From JB111 sp052093225 (GTDB lineage Bacteria; Actinomycetota; Actinomycetes; Actinomycetales; Actinomycetaceae): a stretch of DNA of 61,144 bases. The stretch's first letter is position 1. Each line of letters starts with the position of its first letter. The position numbers were made by a program, and so were the translations under genes. Below are positions 7,813-16,644 of this stretch, piece by piece. The notes below the pieces were generated by a model that saw only the letters and a list, made by a program, of their open reading frames with translations, did no database searches and was not told the DNA's origin. The DNA lies in the NCBI GenBank assembly GCA_052093225.1, contig JBQDDG010000021.1, positions 1-61,144 on the forward strand, in the 5' to 3' direction.

Positions 7813-8853
7813 ATGAGGGCCCCGGGGTTCGACGAGCCGACCTCCCCGGAGGGCCGCGGCGGCACCGGCAACGAGAGCACGCGCCCCGCTGACCGAGCAG
7901 GCTCGAAAGGCTCGGCCCGCGCAGGCACCAAGGGCTCAGCCCGCCCGCCCGGCACCAGCCCCTGGAAGCGCACAGCCCTCGTGGCGCTCGTCGCCGTCGT
8001 GGTGCTCGCCGCTCTCGTCGTCCTTACTCGCTGGCTCCTCACCCTCGACGGCGTCGCGGGATTCGTCGAGCGCTACCCGGGCGTCGCCACCCAACCCGAG
8101 TCGGCGCCGGTCGGTCTGCCCGGCTGGGTGGGCTGGCAGCACTTCCTCAACATGTTCTTCCTCGTCCTCCTGATCCGCACCGGATGGCTCATCCGGTCCA
8201 CGCCCCGCCCGAACGCGTACTGGAAGCGGGACAGCTCGAAGTTCCCACGGACCAAGCGAGCCCCGAAGAAGATCAGCCTCAACCTGTGGCTCCACCTGTC
8301 GGTCGACGCCCTGTGGATCCTCAACGGGGTGGTCTTCGTCGTCCTCCTGTTCGCCACCGGCCAGTGGATGCGCGTGGTCCCGACCGGCTGGGACGTGTTC
8401 CCCCACGCGCTCTCGGTGGGCCTGCAGTACCTCTCCCTGGACTGGCCGGCCGAGAACGGGTGGCTGCACTACAACGCGCTGCAGGAACTCACCTACTTCG
8501 TGACGATCTTCGTCGCGGCCCCGATCGCCGCGCTCACGGGCCTGCGGATGTCACCAGCCTGGAACGACCGCTGGCGGGTGAGCAAGGCACTGCCGCTCCC
8601 CCACGCCCGCCGGCTGCACGGGCTGTCGATGCTCTACTTCATCATCTTCGTCATCACGCACGTCACGCTCGTGCTCACCACCGGGGCGCTGCGCAACCTC
8701 AACCACATCTACACCGCGAGCGACGACGCCGGATGGCTCGGTTTCGGCCTGTTCGCGGGCTCCGTGGTGCTGGTCGTGGGCGCGTGCGCGCTCGCGCGAC
8801 CGATGTTCCTCCAGCCGATCGCCTCGCTCAACGGCAAGGTCACGGCGCGCTGA
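7813..8853 (+). CDS. cytochrome b561-like (cytochrome b/b6 domain) membrane protein
   Basis: A 346-aa integral membrane protein with a disordered N-terminal cytoplasmic tail rich in Ser, Gly and charged residues (about residues 1-55). About five hydrophobic helices follow. Histidines sit where a di-haem cytochrome b of the b561/thiosulfate-reductase type has them: WQHFLNMFFLVLL, LWLHLSVDALWI, LHYNALQELTYF, LHGLSMLYFIIFVITH. It probably carries electrons between the quinone pool and an unknown partner. No catalytic subunit is adjacent, so the partner may be encoded elsewhere. ATG at 7813 is preferred over the upstream in-frame start because an ATG at 7796 in another frame reads straight into a stop. 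It converges with map (9 bp apart). Confidence 0.75.
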   Translation: MRAPGFDEPTSPEGRGGTGNESTRPADRAGSKGSARAGTKGSARPPGTSPWKRTALVALVAVVVLAALVVLTRWLLTLDGVAGFVERYPGVATQPESAPVGLPGWVGWQHFLNMFFLVLLIRTGWLIRSTPRPNAYWKRDSSKFPRTKRAPKKISLNLWLHLSVDALWILNGVVFVVLLFATGQWMRVVPTGWDVFPHALSVGLQYLSLDWPAENGWLHYNALQELTYFVTIFVAAPIAALTGLRMSPAWNDRWRVSKALPLPHARRLHGLSMLYFIIFVITHVTLVLTTGALRNLNHIYTASDDAGWLGFGLFAGSVVLVVGACALARPMFLQPIASLNGKVTAR

Positions 8854-8861
8854 CTGGTGCC

Positions 8862-9635
8862 TCAGTGAGACGGCAGCGTGAGGATGTCCGCGCCGTCCTC
8901 GGTGATGGCGATGGTGTGCTCGGTGTGGGCGGTCAGGCAGCCGGTGGCGCTGCGGAGGGTCCATCCGTCGTCGGCCACGGTGAGCTCGTCGGTGTCCACC
9001 ATGACCCACGGCTCGATCGCCAGCATGAGGCCGGGGCGCAGCACGAAGCCCCGACCGGGCCGGCCGATGTTCGGCACGTGCGGGTCCTGGTGCATCGTCG
9101 TGCCGATGCCGTGGCCGCCGAACTGGGTGTTGACGGGGTAGCCGGCGCCGCTGAGGACGGTCCCGATCGCGTGGGAGATGTCGCCGATCCGCGCGCCCGG
9201 GCCCGCGGCGGCGATCCCGGCGTCGAGCGCCCGGCGCGTCGCGTCGATGAGCGCGAGGCTCTCGGCGGGCTGCGTCTCCCCGACGACGAAGCTGATCGCC
9301 GCGTCCGCCGCCACCCCGTCCTTGATGACGGCGAGGTCGAGGGTGAGCAGGTCGCCGTCGGCCAGGGTGTAGTCGTGGGGCCGCCCGTGGAGCACGGCGT
9401 CGTTGACGGCGGTGCAGATGTGGTGGCCGAAGGGGCCGCGGCCGAAGGACGGCTCGTAGTCGACGTAGCAGGACGTCGCCCCGGCCGCGTCGATCATCTC
9501 CGCCGTCCAGCGGTCGATCTGCAGGAGGTTGGTACCGACGGTCGCGCGCTCGCGCATCGCGGCGAGGATGTCCGCGACGACGGCGCCCGTGACCTTGCCG
9601 CGGGCCACCTCGGCGGGGGTGAGGATCTCGATCAT
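8862..9635 (-). CDS. map: methionine aminopeptidase, type I
   Basis: Removes N-terminal methionine from nascent proteins; a dinuclear metalloenzyme of 257 aa. All five metal ligands can be placed: Asp in LLTLDLAVIKDG and Asp in DGVAADAAISF, His in GGHGIGTTMHQDP, Glu in MLAIEPWV and Glu in TAHTEHTIAIT. The ATG at 9635 begins MIEILTPAEVARGK, matching the family N-terminus without the zinc-finger extension of long forms. The reading frame stays open further upstream, but that stretch is Arg-rich and unlike the family. Convergent with the cytochrome b-like gene. It is likely a second map copy, since the housekeeping map usually lies in the ribosomal-protein region. Confidence 0.93.
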   Translation of the reverse strand: MIEILTPAEVARGKVTGAVVADILAAMRERATVGTNLLQIDRWTAEMIDAAGATSCYVDYEPSFGRGPFGHHICTAVNDAVLHGRPHDYTLADGDLLTLDLAVIKDGVAADAAISFVVGETQPAESLALIDATRRALDAGIAAAGPGARIGDISHAIGTVLSGAGYPVNTQFGGHGIGTTMHQDPHVPNIGRPGRGFVLRPGLMLAIEPWVMVDTDELTVADDGWTLRSATGCLTAHTEHTIAITEDGADILTLPSH

Positions 9636-9889
9636 GGGGTCATTGTCGCGCGCCCGGGCAGGCCGCGTGGACGGAGACCGCCGCCGTGCTCCGCAGGCCG
9701 ACGAGGCCCCGAGGTCGTCGAGAAGCACTGGTCACGGCCCGACGGAGTGGGTGGGGAATGCCGACGGTCGCTGATGCGCTGCTGAGGACAGCGAGGAGCG
9801 GGCCGTCGTTGCCGTGACCGGCGCCCACGACCGGCGCACCGCCGCCCGAGCCAGGATCCGGTGCGTTCGCGCACGAACGAGGAGTCAGC

Positions 9890-10318
9890 ATGGTCGTCGA
9901 CCAGTCCGAAGACCGGGCCGCCGGGTGGCAGCGCACGGAGAGTGCGCTGATCGCCGTCGGAATCGTCGTCGCGGTGATCGCGTGGGGACAGCCGTGGTGG
10001 CTGCTGCTCGCCGCCTTCCTCGTCTTCGACCTCTCCGCGCTCGGATACCTGGCGGGGCCGCGGGTCGGCGCGGTGACCTACAACCTCGTGCACAACTACG
10101 CCGCACCCGCCGCGCTGATCACCGCGTGGGCGGCGCTCCTGCTCGCTGACGTCGAGCACGGCGCAGGTGCCGACTGGATGGTGCTGCTCGCGGCGTGCTG
10201 GGCCTTCCACGTCGCCGTCGACCGAGCCCTGGGCTTCGGGCTCAAGGTCGGCACGTTCGGCCACACGCACCTCGGTGTCATCGGCGCGGCCGCTCGAGCC
10301 GACGTGCGGCCGCAGTAG
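9890..10318 (+). CDS. DUF4260 family membrane protein
   Basis: A small integral membrane protein of 142 aa with four hydrophobic segments and the DUF4260 hallmarks: FDLSALGYLAGPRVGAVTYN near residues 44-64, AWAFHVAVDRALGFGLK near residues 105-120, and HTHLGVIG at the end. The function of the family is unknown. It has about 250 bp of non-coding DNA upstream and converges with the zinc alcohol dehydrogenase gene. ATG at 9890 follows a GAGGAGTCAGC Shine-Dalgarno. Confidence 0.85.
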   Translation: MVVDQSEDRAAGWQRTESALIAVGIVVAVIAWGQPWWLLLAAFLVFDLSALGYLAGPRVGAVTYNLVHNYAAPAALITAWAALLLADVEHGAGADWMVLLAACWAFHVAVDRALGFGLKVGTFGHTHLGVIGAAARADVRPQ

Positions 10319-10405
10319 GGCCGCGCGCCTCAGCGGCGGGGCCGGGCGGCAGACGCGCAGCGACGCCGTCGCACCGCGAGGCCGCGAGGCCGTCGCGCAC
10401 CCGGA

Positions 10406-11449
10406 CTACGGCTCGAGCACCAGCTTGAGGCTCTCCCCCGCGGCGGCGCGCGCGAACCCGGCCGGCGCCTCGGCGAGCGGGACCCGGTCCGTGACGAGCG
10501 CGCGGAACCGCTCGGGCCGCTCGGAGACGATCGCCAGCGCCTCGGCGTTGTCCTGGGGGGTGTTCGCCGTCGACCCGGTGACCACGAGCTCGCGGTAGTG
10601 GACGAGGTTCGCGTCGAGCAGCACCTCGCCCCTGCCCGAGGGGAGACCGGCGAAGAAGTTCACCCGGCCGCCGAGGGCCGCGGCCTTGAGCGCGTCGGCG
10701 AACACGTCGGCCACCGGGGTCGCGACGACGACGGCGTCCGCCCCCTTCCCGTCGGTCAGCTCCAGCACGCGCTCGGGCAGGTTCTCGGCGCGCGGGTCGA
10801 CGGCGTCGTGGGCGCCGAGACGGAGTGCGAGCTCGCGGCGCGGCGCGGAGGTCTGGCTGACGATCACGCGCTCGACGCCGCGCATCTTCGCGAGCAGCAC
10901 GGCCGTGAGACCGATCGGCCCGGCGCCACAGATGAGCACGGTGTCCCCGGGGCCGGGATCGAGCGGACGCAGACCCCGCACGACGGCGGCCACCGGCTCC
11001 GTCATCACCACGTCGATCGGGTCCAGCCCGTCGGCAACCGGCAGCACGTTCCCGGTCTGCACACCGCGGGCAGGAACGCGGACCACCTCGGCGAAGCCGC
11101 CGTCGAAGGTGAGCCCGAGCCCCTCGTAGCGCGCGCACAGGTTGCTGCGCCCGCCCACGCAGGCGTGGCACGTACCGCAGCCGATGTTCGGCGCGAGCGC
11201 GACGAGCCTGCGCTCGGTGAGCGAGGCGTCGTCGGAGCGGTTCTCCCGCACACGGCCGACGACCTCGTGGCCCGGGACCCGCACCGTGCCCGCCGGGTAC
11301 ATGCGGTGCTCGCCGCGGGCGATCTTCAGGTCCGTCCCGCACACGCCCGAGAGCGCGACGTCGACGGTCACCTCACCGGGGCCGGCCCGCGGGGTGGGCC
11401 GCTCGACCAGCTGCATCGTGCCGTCGGCCTGGTACTCGTACGCCAGCAT
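10406..11449 (-). CDS. zinc-dependent alcohol (polyol) dehydrogenase, MDR family
   Basis: Medium-chain dehydrogenase of 347 aa, likely NAD(P)-dependent and acting on a polyol or sugar alcohol. Catalytic-zinc motif VCGTDLKIARGEHRMYP near residue 35 and GHEVVGRV near 60. Structural-zinc cysteines lie in GCGTCHACVGGRSNLC near 85-100, and the Rossmann motif is LICGAGPIGLTA near 165. It resembles sorbitol/threonine-type dehydrogenases; the substrate is unknown. The gene stands alone on the minus strand, 182 bp downstream of deoC with a 69-bp palindromic repeat in the gap. It is the first of three Zn dehydrogenases here. Start is the ATG at 11449; further upstream the frame is open but not family-like. 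Confidence 0.85.
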   Translation of the reverse strand: MLAYEYQADGTMQLVERPTPRAGPGEVTVDVALSGVCGTDLKIARGEHRMYPAGTVRVPGHEVVGRVRENRSDDASLTERRLVALAPNIGCGTCHACVGGRSNLCARYEGLGLTFDGGFAEVVRVPARGVQTGNVLPVADGLDPIDVVMTEPVAAVVRGLRPLDPGPGDTVLICGAGPIGLTAVLLAKMRGVERVIVSQTSAPRRELALRLGAHDAVDPRAENLPERVLELTDGKGADAVVVATPVADVFADALKAAALGGRVNFFAGLPSGRGEVLLDANLVHYRELVVTGSTANTPQDNAEALAIVSERPERFRALVTDRVPLAEAPAGFARAAAGESLKLVLEP

Positions 11450-11536
11450 GCGGTCATCCTCTCGTCCCAGGGAGCGGGTGGCGGTTCGTCGTGCGGGAGG
11501 TGTGTGGGCTCTGGTCCGGCCGTCCGCCTTGTCCAT

Positions 11537-11605
11537 CGAGCACACGGGTTGTGTCACGACTCAACGGGATAATCCTGTGTCCTCGTGACACAACCCGTGG
11601 CCTCG
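11537..11605. repeat. 69-bp palindromic repeat, family A, copy 2
   Basis: The most symmetrical copy. The left arm (11537-11559) contains CACGGGTTGTGTCACGA and the right arm (11583-11605) TCGTGACACAACCCGTGG; there is a 23-bp centre containing GGATAATCC. It starts 26 bp after the deoC stop (minus strand). Confidence 0.85.
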
Positions 11606-11631
11606 ATGAGAAGGGGCGGGTGAGCGGGGTG

Positions 11632-12291
11632 TCAGCCGTCCAGGCCGTCGAGCACCGCGGCGGTGCCGGACAGGCCGAGGCGCGTGGCCCCGGCGTCGAT
11701 CATCGCGAGGGCCTTCTCGGTGTCGCGGATGCCGCCCGAGGCCTTGACGCCGAGGCGTCCGCCGACGGTGCGCGCCATGAGCGCGACGGCCTCCACGGTG
11801 GCGCCGCCGGACTTGTGGAAGCCCGTCGAGGTCTTGACGAAGTCGGCGCCCGCGCGCTCGGCGGCCTCGCACACGGCGACGATCTGCGTCTCGGTGAGCG
11901 CGGCCGACTCGATGATCACCTTGAGGACGACGCCGGGCGCGGCGTCGCGGACCGCGCGGATCTCGGCCTCGGTCTCGTCGTAGCGGCCGTTGACGGCGAG
12001 GGCGAGGTTGATGACCATGTCGATCTCGTCGACGCCGTCGGCGGCGGACCGCGCGGCCTCGGCGGCCTTGACCTCGGCGGCGTGGGCCCCGGACGGGAAG
12101 CCGCACACCACGGCGAGCTTGAGGCCCTCGGGCACCTCGACGGGCACGAGGTTCGGCGAGACGCAGATCGAGTACGCGCCGAGCTCGGCGGCCTCGGTGA
12201 CGAGGGCGGCGACCTCCTCGGGCGTGGACTCGGGCTTGAGCAGCGTGTGGTCGACGAGCTGGGCGACCTCGGTGCGGGTACGTGCGGTCAT
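11632..12291 (-). CDS. deoC: deoxyribose-phosphate aldolase
   Basis: Cleaves 2-deoxyribose-5-phosphate to glyceraldehyde-3-phosphate and acetaldehyde through a Schiff base. The 219-aa protein has the N-terminal DHTLLKPESTPEEV and the proton-relay/acid region LKVIIESAALTE. The Schiff-base Lys is in ADFVKTSTGFHKSGGAT near residue 155, and the second active-site Lys in GVKASGGIRD near 190. The ATG at 12291 overlaps the stop of the upstream sorC gene by 4 bp, so translation is coupled and the SorC regulator probably controls it. No other nucleoside-catabolic gene is adjacent. Confidence 0.95.
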   Translation of the reverse strand: MTARTRTEVAQLVDHTLLKPESTPEEVAALVTEAAELGAYSICVSPNLVPVEVPEGLKLAVVCGFPSGAHAAEVKAAEAARSAADGVDEIDMVINLALAVNGRYDETEAEIRAVRDAAPGVVLKVIIESAALTETQIVAVCEAAERAGADFVKTSTGFHKSGGATVEAVALMARTVGGRLGVKASGGIRDTEKALAMIDAGATRLGLSGTAAVLDGLDG

Positions 12292-13277
12292 GTGGTGCTC
12301 CTTGTGGTGGCGGGTGGAAGTGCTTCGAGGAGTCCTGCGGCGAGCTCCTCGTCCGTGACGAGGATGTCGCACAGTCCGTGGGTGACGGCCGCGAGGGCGA
12401 CCGCGGTCTTGTTCGCGCCGGCGGCGACGGCGATCGACGTGCGTGCGGCGCGCACCTCGTCGAGCGTGAGTCCGACGGTACGCGCGTCGATGGCCGGGTC
12501 GGCGGGCCTGCCCTCGGCGTCGATGAAGCGGCCGAGGACGTCGCCGACGGCGCCATGGGCGACGAGCCGGGCCACCTCGTCGGCGCTGATGTAGCCGTTC
12601 TCCACGAGGACGGAGGTCTCGACCGGCTCGCCCGGGGAGAACAGCAGCGCGTCGGCTCCGCGCGCACGGTCGAGCACGCGGCGGGCGGACCCGTCACCCA
12701 TGAGGATGCGGGCGAGGTCCGGTGAGTCGACGATCGTCGGGGCCTGGAGGAAGACGGCGGTGCCCCGCGCCTGGCGGGCGAGCTCGGCGACGACGTGCGC
12801 GGCGTTGGAGGTGCCGGGCTGGCTGAGCCCGCCGTTGGCCTGGACGACCACGGTGCCGTCACCCCAGGACGGCGGGACCTGGTCGGCGAGGTCGTTCATC
12901 GTCCGGCCCCAGGACACCGCGAGCGTGGCAGGCGGGTCCCTGAGGTCGGCGAGGAGCTCACCGGCGGCGGCAGCGACCCGGGCGCGCGTCTCGACGTCGG
13001 TGCTCTCGGGCGGCACGACGACGGCGGCCTGCAGGCCGGTCCGCGCGACGAGCTCGGACTCCAGGGCGTGCGAACGCGCCCGCGGGTGGACGATCTCGAT
13101 GCGCACGATGCCGACCCGTCGGGCCTCCTGGAGAAGCCGCCCGACCTGCCAGCGCGTGAGGTGAAGGCGGTCGGCGACCTCCTGCTGGGTGAGCTCCTGC
13201 TCGTGGTAGAGCGTGGCCACGCGCAGCAGGAGCAGGTCACGTTCGCCGTCTCCCCCGCGCATCTGCGCAGCGCTCAT
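12288..13277 (-). CDS. SorC/DeoR-type sugar-binding transcriptional regulator
   Basis: A 329-aa regulator with an N-terminal helix-turn-helix (YHEQELTQQEVADRLHLTR, then QVGRLLQEARRVGIVRIEI; about residues 24-62) and a SorC C-terminal sugar-phosphate-binding domain (AVSWGRTMNDLADQVP, VVQANGGLSQPG, ILMGDGSARRVL, GAVGDVLGRFID). The effector is probably a phosphosugar; deoxyribose-5-phosphate is plausible because deoC follows with an ATGA overlap. ATG at 13277 is preceded by GAGGAGGCGGAG. A strong hairpin terminator of the upstream gatD-like gene separates the two transcription units. A second SorC gene lies at 43799. Confidence 0.9.
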   Translation of the reverse strand: MSAAQMRGGDGERDLLLLRVATLYHEQELTQQEVADRLHLTRWQVGRLLQEARRVGIVRIEIVHPRARSHALESELVARTGLQAAVVVPPESTDVETRARVAAAAGELLADLRDPPATLAVSWGRTMNDLADQVPPSWGDGTVVVQANGGLSQPGTSNAAHVVAELARQARGTAVFLQAPTIVDSPDLARILMGDGSARRVLDRARGADALLFSPGEPVETSVLVENGYISADEVARLVAHGAVGDVLGRFIDAEGRPADPAIDARTVGLTLDEVRAARTSIAVAAGANKTAVALAAVTHGLCDILVTDEELAAGLLEALPPATTRSTT

Positions 13278-13413
13278 CTCCGCCTCCTCGTCGTCGGGGA
13301 CAGGGTGTCCGGGCGAGCCTCCCGACCGGCTGCTTCGAACCCGGTCTCCCGGTCCGACGGTCGGAACCCAGGTGTCCGGTCCGAGCCTCCCGGCCGGCTC
13401 CCCCGGGCCGGGC

Positions 13414-13449
13414 CGTCCGGGCGGCGGGTCCTCCCCCGCCGCCCGGACG
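13414..13449 (-). terminator. terminator after the gatD-like gene
   Basis: A 15-bp perfect stem (CGTCCGGGCGGCGGG, 13414-13428, with its complement at 13435-13449) around a 6-nt loop, 13 bp downstream of the gatD-like stop on the minus strand. Confidence 0.85.
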
Positions 13450-13461
13450 CGTGGTCGGTCC

Positions 13462-14508
13462 CTACTTGCCGTGCGGCAGGAAGAGGACCTTCGAGCTGTG
13501 GATCGTGCGCTTGGCCATCGCCTCGATGGTCTCGGCGACCTTCTCCAGCCCCAGCTCGTGGGTGATCATGAACTCCCACTTGAGCAGGCCCTGGTGCATG
13601 GCCTCCACCGTGGTGGTCCACTCGGTGCCCGGGAACGGGGCTGAGAACGAGTTCCACGAGCCCAAGATGTTGATCTCGAGGCGCATGAGGCGCGCCCAGT
13701 TCTTGTCGCTGATCGTCACGTCGGCGTTGGGGATGCCGATGAGCACGACCTCGCCGTGGCGTCCGGCCAGGCCGACCGCCTGGTTCTCGGCGATCGGGTT
13801 GCCCGAGCACTCGACCACGATGTCGTAGCCGAGCCCGGCCGCCTCGCTGGCCTCCTCCGGCGTCGACGCCGTGGCGGTGGCCCCGGCCTCGCGGGCGAGC
13901 TCGGCCTTCTCGGTGGAGATGTCGACGGCGAGGACGTCCAGCGCGCCGCCGAGGCGTGCCCACTGGATGGCGAACAGGCCGATGGGCCCGCCCGCGCCGA
14001 CGACGGCTACGCGCTTGCCCGGCGCCAGCTTGGTGCGCAGCAGGGCGTGGAGCGCGATGGCCGACGGGTCGACCATGGCGGCGGCACGCGGGTCGAGGTC
14101 CGCGGGCACCTTGAGGAGCAGCTTGGCGGGGCCGGCGACGTACTCGGCGTAGGCACCGTGGCGGCGCGAGCCGTAGTAGTCGTAGTCCTCGCACAGGCTG
14201 TAGTGCCCGGCCACGCACGGGGCGCACTCGAAGCACGGCAGCATCGGCGGGACGGTGACGAGGTCGCCGACGGCCACCTCGGTCACGCCCTCACCGAGCT
14301 CCTCGACCCACGCGGAGAACTCGTGGCCGCAGATGAGCGGGAGCTTGTGCGCCCCCTTCTTGAACATGCGGTCGAGGTCCGAGCCGCAGACACCGCAGGC
14401 GGCGACCTTGAGGAGCGCCTCGCCCGGCCCCGGGGTCGGCTTCTCGACCTCCTCGTAACGCACGTCCCCGACGGCGTGGAGCTGGACGGCCTTCATCGTC
14501 TCGGTCAT
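13462..14508 (-). CDS. zinc-dependent polyol(-phosphate) dehydrogenase, GatD/sorbitol dehydrogenase-like
   Basis: Medium-chain zinc dehydrogenase, 348 aa, closest in style to galactitol-1-phosphate 5-dehydrogenase. Motifs: AACGVCGSDLDRMFKKGAH (catalytic Cys) near residue 37, ICGHEFSAWVEE, structural-zinc Cys in PCFECAPCVAGHYSLC near 95-110, and Rossmann VVGAGGPIGLFAIQWA near 175. HGAYAEYV and SWNSFSAPFPGTEW also fit the GatD group. It lies 197 bp downstream of an FGGY kinase on the same strand, which suggests a two-step polyol route. Either the polyol is oxidised then phosphorylated, or a polyol phosphate is oxidised; the sequence cannot decide. The gap to the kinase holds GGTGGGTGGA-type tandem purine-rich repeats only. 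Confidence 0.82.
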   Translation of the reverse strand: MTETMKAVQLHAVGDVRYEEVEKPTPGPGEALLKVAACGVCGSDLDRMFKKGAHKLPLICGHEFSAWVEELGEGVTEVAVGDLVTVPPMLPCFECAPCVAGHYSLCEDYDYYGSRRHGAYAEYVAGPAKLLLKVPADLDPRAAAMVDPSAIALHALLRTKLAPGKRVAVVGAGGPIGLFAIQWARLGGALDVLAVDISTEKAELAREAGATATASTPEEASEAAGLGYDIVVECSGNPIAENQAVGLAGRHGEVVLIGIPNADVTISDKNWARLMRLEINILGSWNSFSAPFPGTEWTTTVEAMHQGLLKWEFMITHELGLEKVAETIEAMAKRTIHSSKVLFLPHGK

Positions 14509-14705
14509 GTGTGGCTCAGGATCCCTTCTGGTTCTCCGGCGCTGCCGCGGTCGCGGCGCTGCCGTTGTGCGGTGGTGGGTGGGTGGAGGTGGTGGGTGGA
14601 TGTGGTGGGTGGACCTGGCTCGGGCCGGTGGCCTTCGGCTCAGGAGGTGCGCGGGGCTCCGGCGTGGAAGCCCCCGCGCACACTCAGGTCGTCCCCCGGG
14701 CTCGG

Positions 14706-16256
14706 TCAGGACGCGTCGACGTGGCGCGACATGGCGTTGGTGAGCTCCTTCATGGCCTCGTAGGTCTCCACATAGGCCTGGAAGTTGTACTCGTAGGCCT
14801 CGTGGGCCTCGGCGTCGGGCTCGATGACGTCGACCGTGCGGACCATCTCCTTCGCGGCCGACGGCAGGTCGGCGTGCACCCCGGCGCCGACGGCGGCCAT
14901 CATCGCCGAGCCCAGCAGCGGGCCCTCGCCGACGTCGGTGAACGTGATCGGCAGGTTGGAGACGTCGGCGTGCATCTGCATCCAGAGGCGGCTCCTCGTG
15001 GGACCGCCGGAGACGACGAGCTCCTTCGGCGGGAAGCCGTTGTCCCGCATCGTGCGGAAGATGTTCTCGGTGCCGAAGCAGATGCCCTCGAGGATCGCGC
15101 GGAACATGTGGCCCTCGGTGTGGCCGAGGGTGAGGCCCCAGAAGACGCCGCGCGAGCGCGGATCGGAGTAGGGCGAGCGGTTGCCCTGGAAGTGGTCGAG
15201 AAGCACGAGGCCCTCCGAGCCGATCGGGACCTCGGCGGCGAGCTCGTCGAGGATCTGGTAGGCGGAACGGTTCTCCGCGGCGGCGCGCTCGTTGGCGCTG
15301 CGCGCGAGGTGGTCGCGGAACCAGGCGACGACGGAGCCCGTGGAGACCTGGCCGGCCTCGACGGTCCACTCGCCGGGGATGACGGCGTCGGTGTAGGAGC
15401 CCCACAGGCCCTTGGCGTGCAGCGGCACCGGGGACTGGCCGATCATCACGTGGCTCGAGCCGGTGATGAGGGCCATCTTGCCGGGCTCGACGACGCCGAG
15501 ACCGATCGCACCCGCATAGGCGTCGATCGCGCCCTCGGCCACGGGTGTGCCGGCCTTGAGGCCGAGCTCGTCGGCGACGCCGGACCGCAGCCCGCCGACC
15601 GTGGTACCGACCGGCAGGACGCGCTCGGGGAACTTTTCGAGGAGGTCCGCGGCACCGACCTTCTCGTACAGGGAGGTGGGCCAGCCTCCGACCGAGGTGT
15701 CGTAGAAGTACTTGCCGGCCGCGTGGTTGAGGGACATCGTCCACTCGCCGGTGAGGCGGTGCACGAGCCAGTCGGTGCAGTCGACGAGGAGGTCGGCCTT
15801 CGCGAAGATCTCCGGCTCGTTCTTCTTCAGCCACATGGACTTCGGGGTGCCCCACTCGGCCGACACGGCGCCGTGGCCCGAGTACTTCAGCGCCGGGTCC
15901 TCGGCGCGGGCGAGCGCCTCGGCCTCGTCGGCGGCGCGGACGTCCATCCACAGCAGGGCCGGGCGCAGGTGCTGGCCGTCCTTCGTGGTGGCGACGACGG
16001 TGGCGCTCGTCGCGTCCACCGAGATGCCGGCGATGGCGTCGGCCGGGACCTTGGACTTCTCGAGCGCGACCCGCACGGACGCGACGACCGCGTCCCACCA
16101 GGTGTCCGGGTCCTGCTCGGCGCGGCCCGGGCGGGGGAAGGACGTCTTCCACTCGGTCGAGCCGAGGCCCTTGAGACCTCCGGCGGCATCGAAGATGGCG
16201 GCGCGGGCGCCGCCGGTGCCCATGTCGATGCCCAGCAGGAACGGTCCGTCAGTCAT
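14706..16256 (-). CDS. FGGY-family carbohydrate kinase (xylulokinase-like), copy A
   Basis: Sugar or sugar-alcohol kinase, 516 aa. N-terminal phosphate-loop motif LLGIDMGTGGARAAIFD; substrate region LLWMDVRAADEAEAL and TDWLVHRLTGEWTMSLNHA; second ATPase half with ITGSSHVMIGQSP, FQGNRSPYSDPRSRG and VVSGGPTRSRLWMQMHAD near residues 415-435. It resembles the FGGY kinase at 39293 closely (both have TGSSHVM.GQS and the MQMHADV segment), so these two are paralogues. It heads a minus-strand pair with the gatD-like dehydrogenase. Its upstream region carries an inverted repeat (16355-16376) and the CAGATGTGCAG motif. The specific substrate is not recognisable. Confidence 0.88.
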   Translation of the reverse strand: MTDGPFLLGIDMGTGGARAAIFDAAGGLKGLGSTEWKTSFPRPGRAEQDPDTWWDAVVASVRVALEKSKVPADAIAGISVDATSATVVATTKDGQHLRPALLWMDVRAADEAEALARAEDPALKYSGHGAVSAEWGTPKSMWLKKNEPEIFAKADLLVDCTDWLVHRLTGEWTMSLNHAAGKYFYDTSVGGWPTSLYEKVGAADLLEKFPERVLPVGTTVGGLRSGVADELGLKAGTPVAEGAIDAYAGAIGLGVVEPGKMALITGSSHVMIGQSPVPLHAKGLWGSYTDAVIPGEWTVEAGQVSTGSVVAWFRDHLARSANERAAAENRSAYQILDELAAEVPIGSEGLVLLDHFQGNRSPYSDPRSRGVFWGLTLGHTEGHMFRAILEGICFGTENIFRTMRDNGFPPKELVVSGGPTRSRLWMQMHADVSNLPITFTDVGEGPLLGSAMMAAVGAGVHADLPSAAKEMVRTVDVIEPDAEAHEAYEYNFQAYVETYEAMKELTNAMSRHVDAS

Positions 16257-16354
16257 CGGGAACTCCCATGTTCTCGGGGGTGCGCACACTGCGGATCGCC
16301 GGGTGGCGACCGGTGCGCTCTTTCGAACAGACTGACAGCCAGACGCGCATCCGC

Positions 16355-16388
16355 GCAACCTTCGAGCCTTGGTTGCTCAGATGTGCAG
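16355..16388 (-). promoter_or_regulatory. possible operator upstream of FGGY kinase A
   Basis: GCAACC (16355-16360), a 10-bp spacer and GGTTGC (16371-16376) form a perfect inverted repeat, followed by CAGATGTGCAG (16378-16388), the 11-mer also present upstream of dhaK. It lies about 100-130 bp upstream of the kinase ATG. The regulator is unknown. Confidence 0.4.
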
Positions 16389-16479
16389 CGCGATGCAGGT
16401 GAGGTCTGCGCTTTCTCACGTAGAGGTGCATCAGTCACGTCCGCGAGAGCTGGAGTGCCTCCCCCACTCCCACACACGT

Positions 16480-16548
16480 CGAGGCCACGGGTTGTGTCAC
16501 GAAGGCACGGGATTGGTCGGTGTCCTCGTGCATCAACCCGTGGCCTCG
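16480..16548. repeat. 69-bp palindromic repeat, family A, copy 3
   Basis: The left arm contains CCACGGGTTGTGTCACGA, and the right arm ends CAACCCGTGGCCTCG. It is followed by a flank (GTGGAAGAAATGAAGCGG...) repeated after copy 4, so copies 3 and 4 form a tandem duplication with a 165-bp period. Confidence 0.85.
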
Positions 16549-16644
16549 TGGAAGAAATGAAGCGGCGCGCGCAGGTCAGCCCGCGCGGGGTCACCACACG
16601 CACCGGCCACGCCCGCGAGCGCTGGGGCGCCCCTCCCCCCACTT

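Noticed and set aside
8862..9635. Longer methionine aminopeptidase starting near 9728
   Set aside because: The extra residues are Arg/Ser/Pro-rich and unlike the family; MIEILTPAEV at 9635 matches the normal N-terminus.
13462..16152. A long minus-strand frame joining the gatD-like gene and sequence over the FGGY kinase
   Set aside because: Upstream of the ATG at 14508 the frame is a shadow of the kinase gene; the dehydrogenase starts normally at MTETMKAVQ, so there is no fusion.
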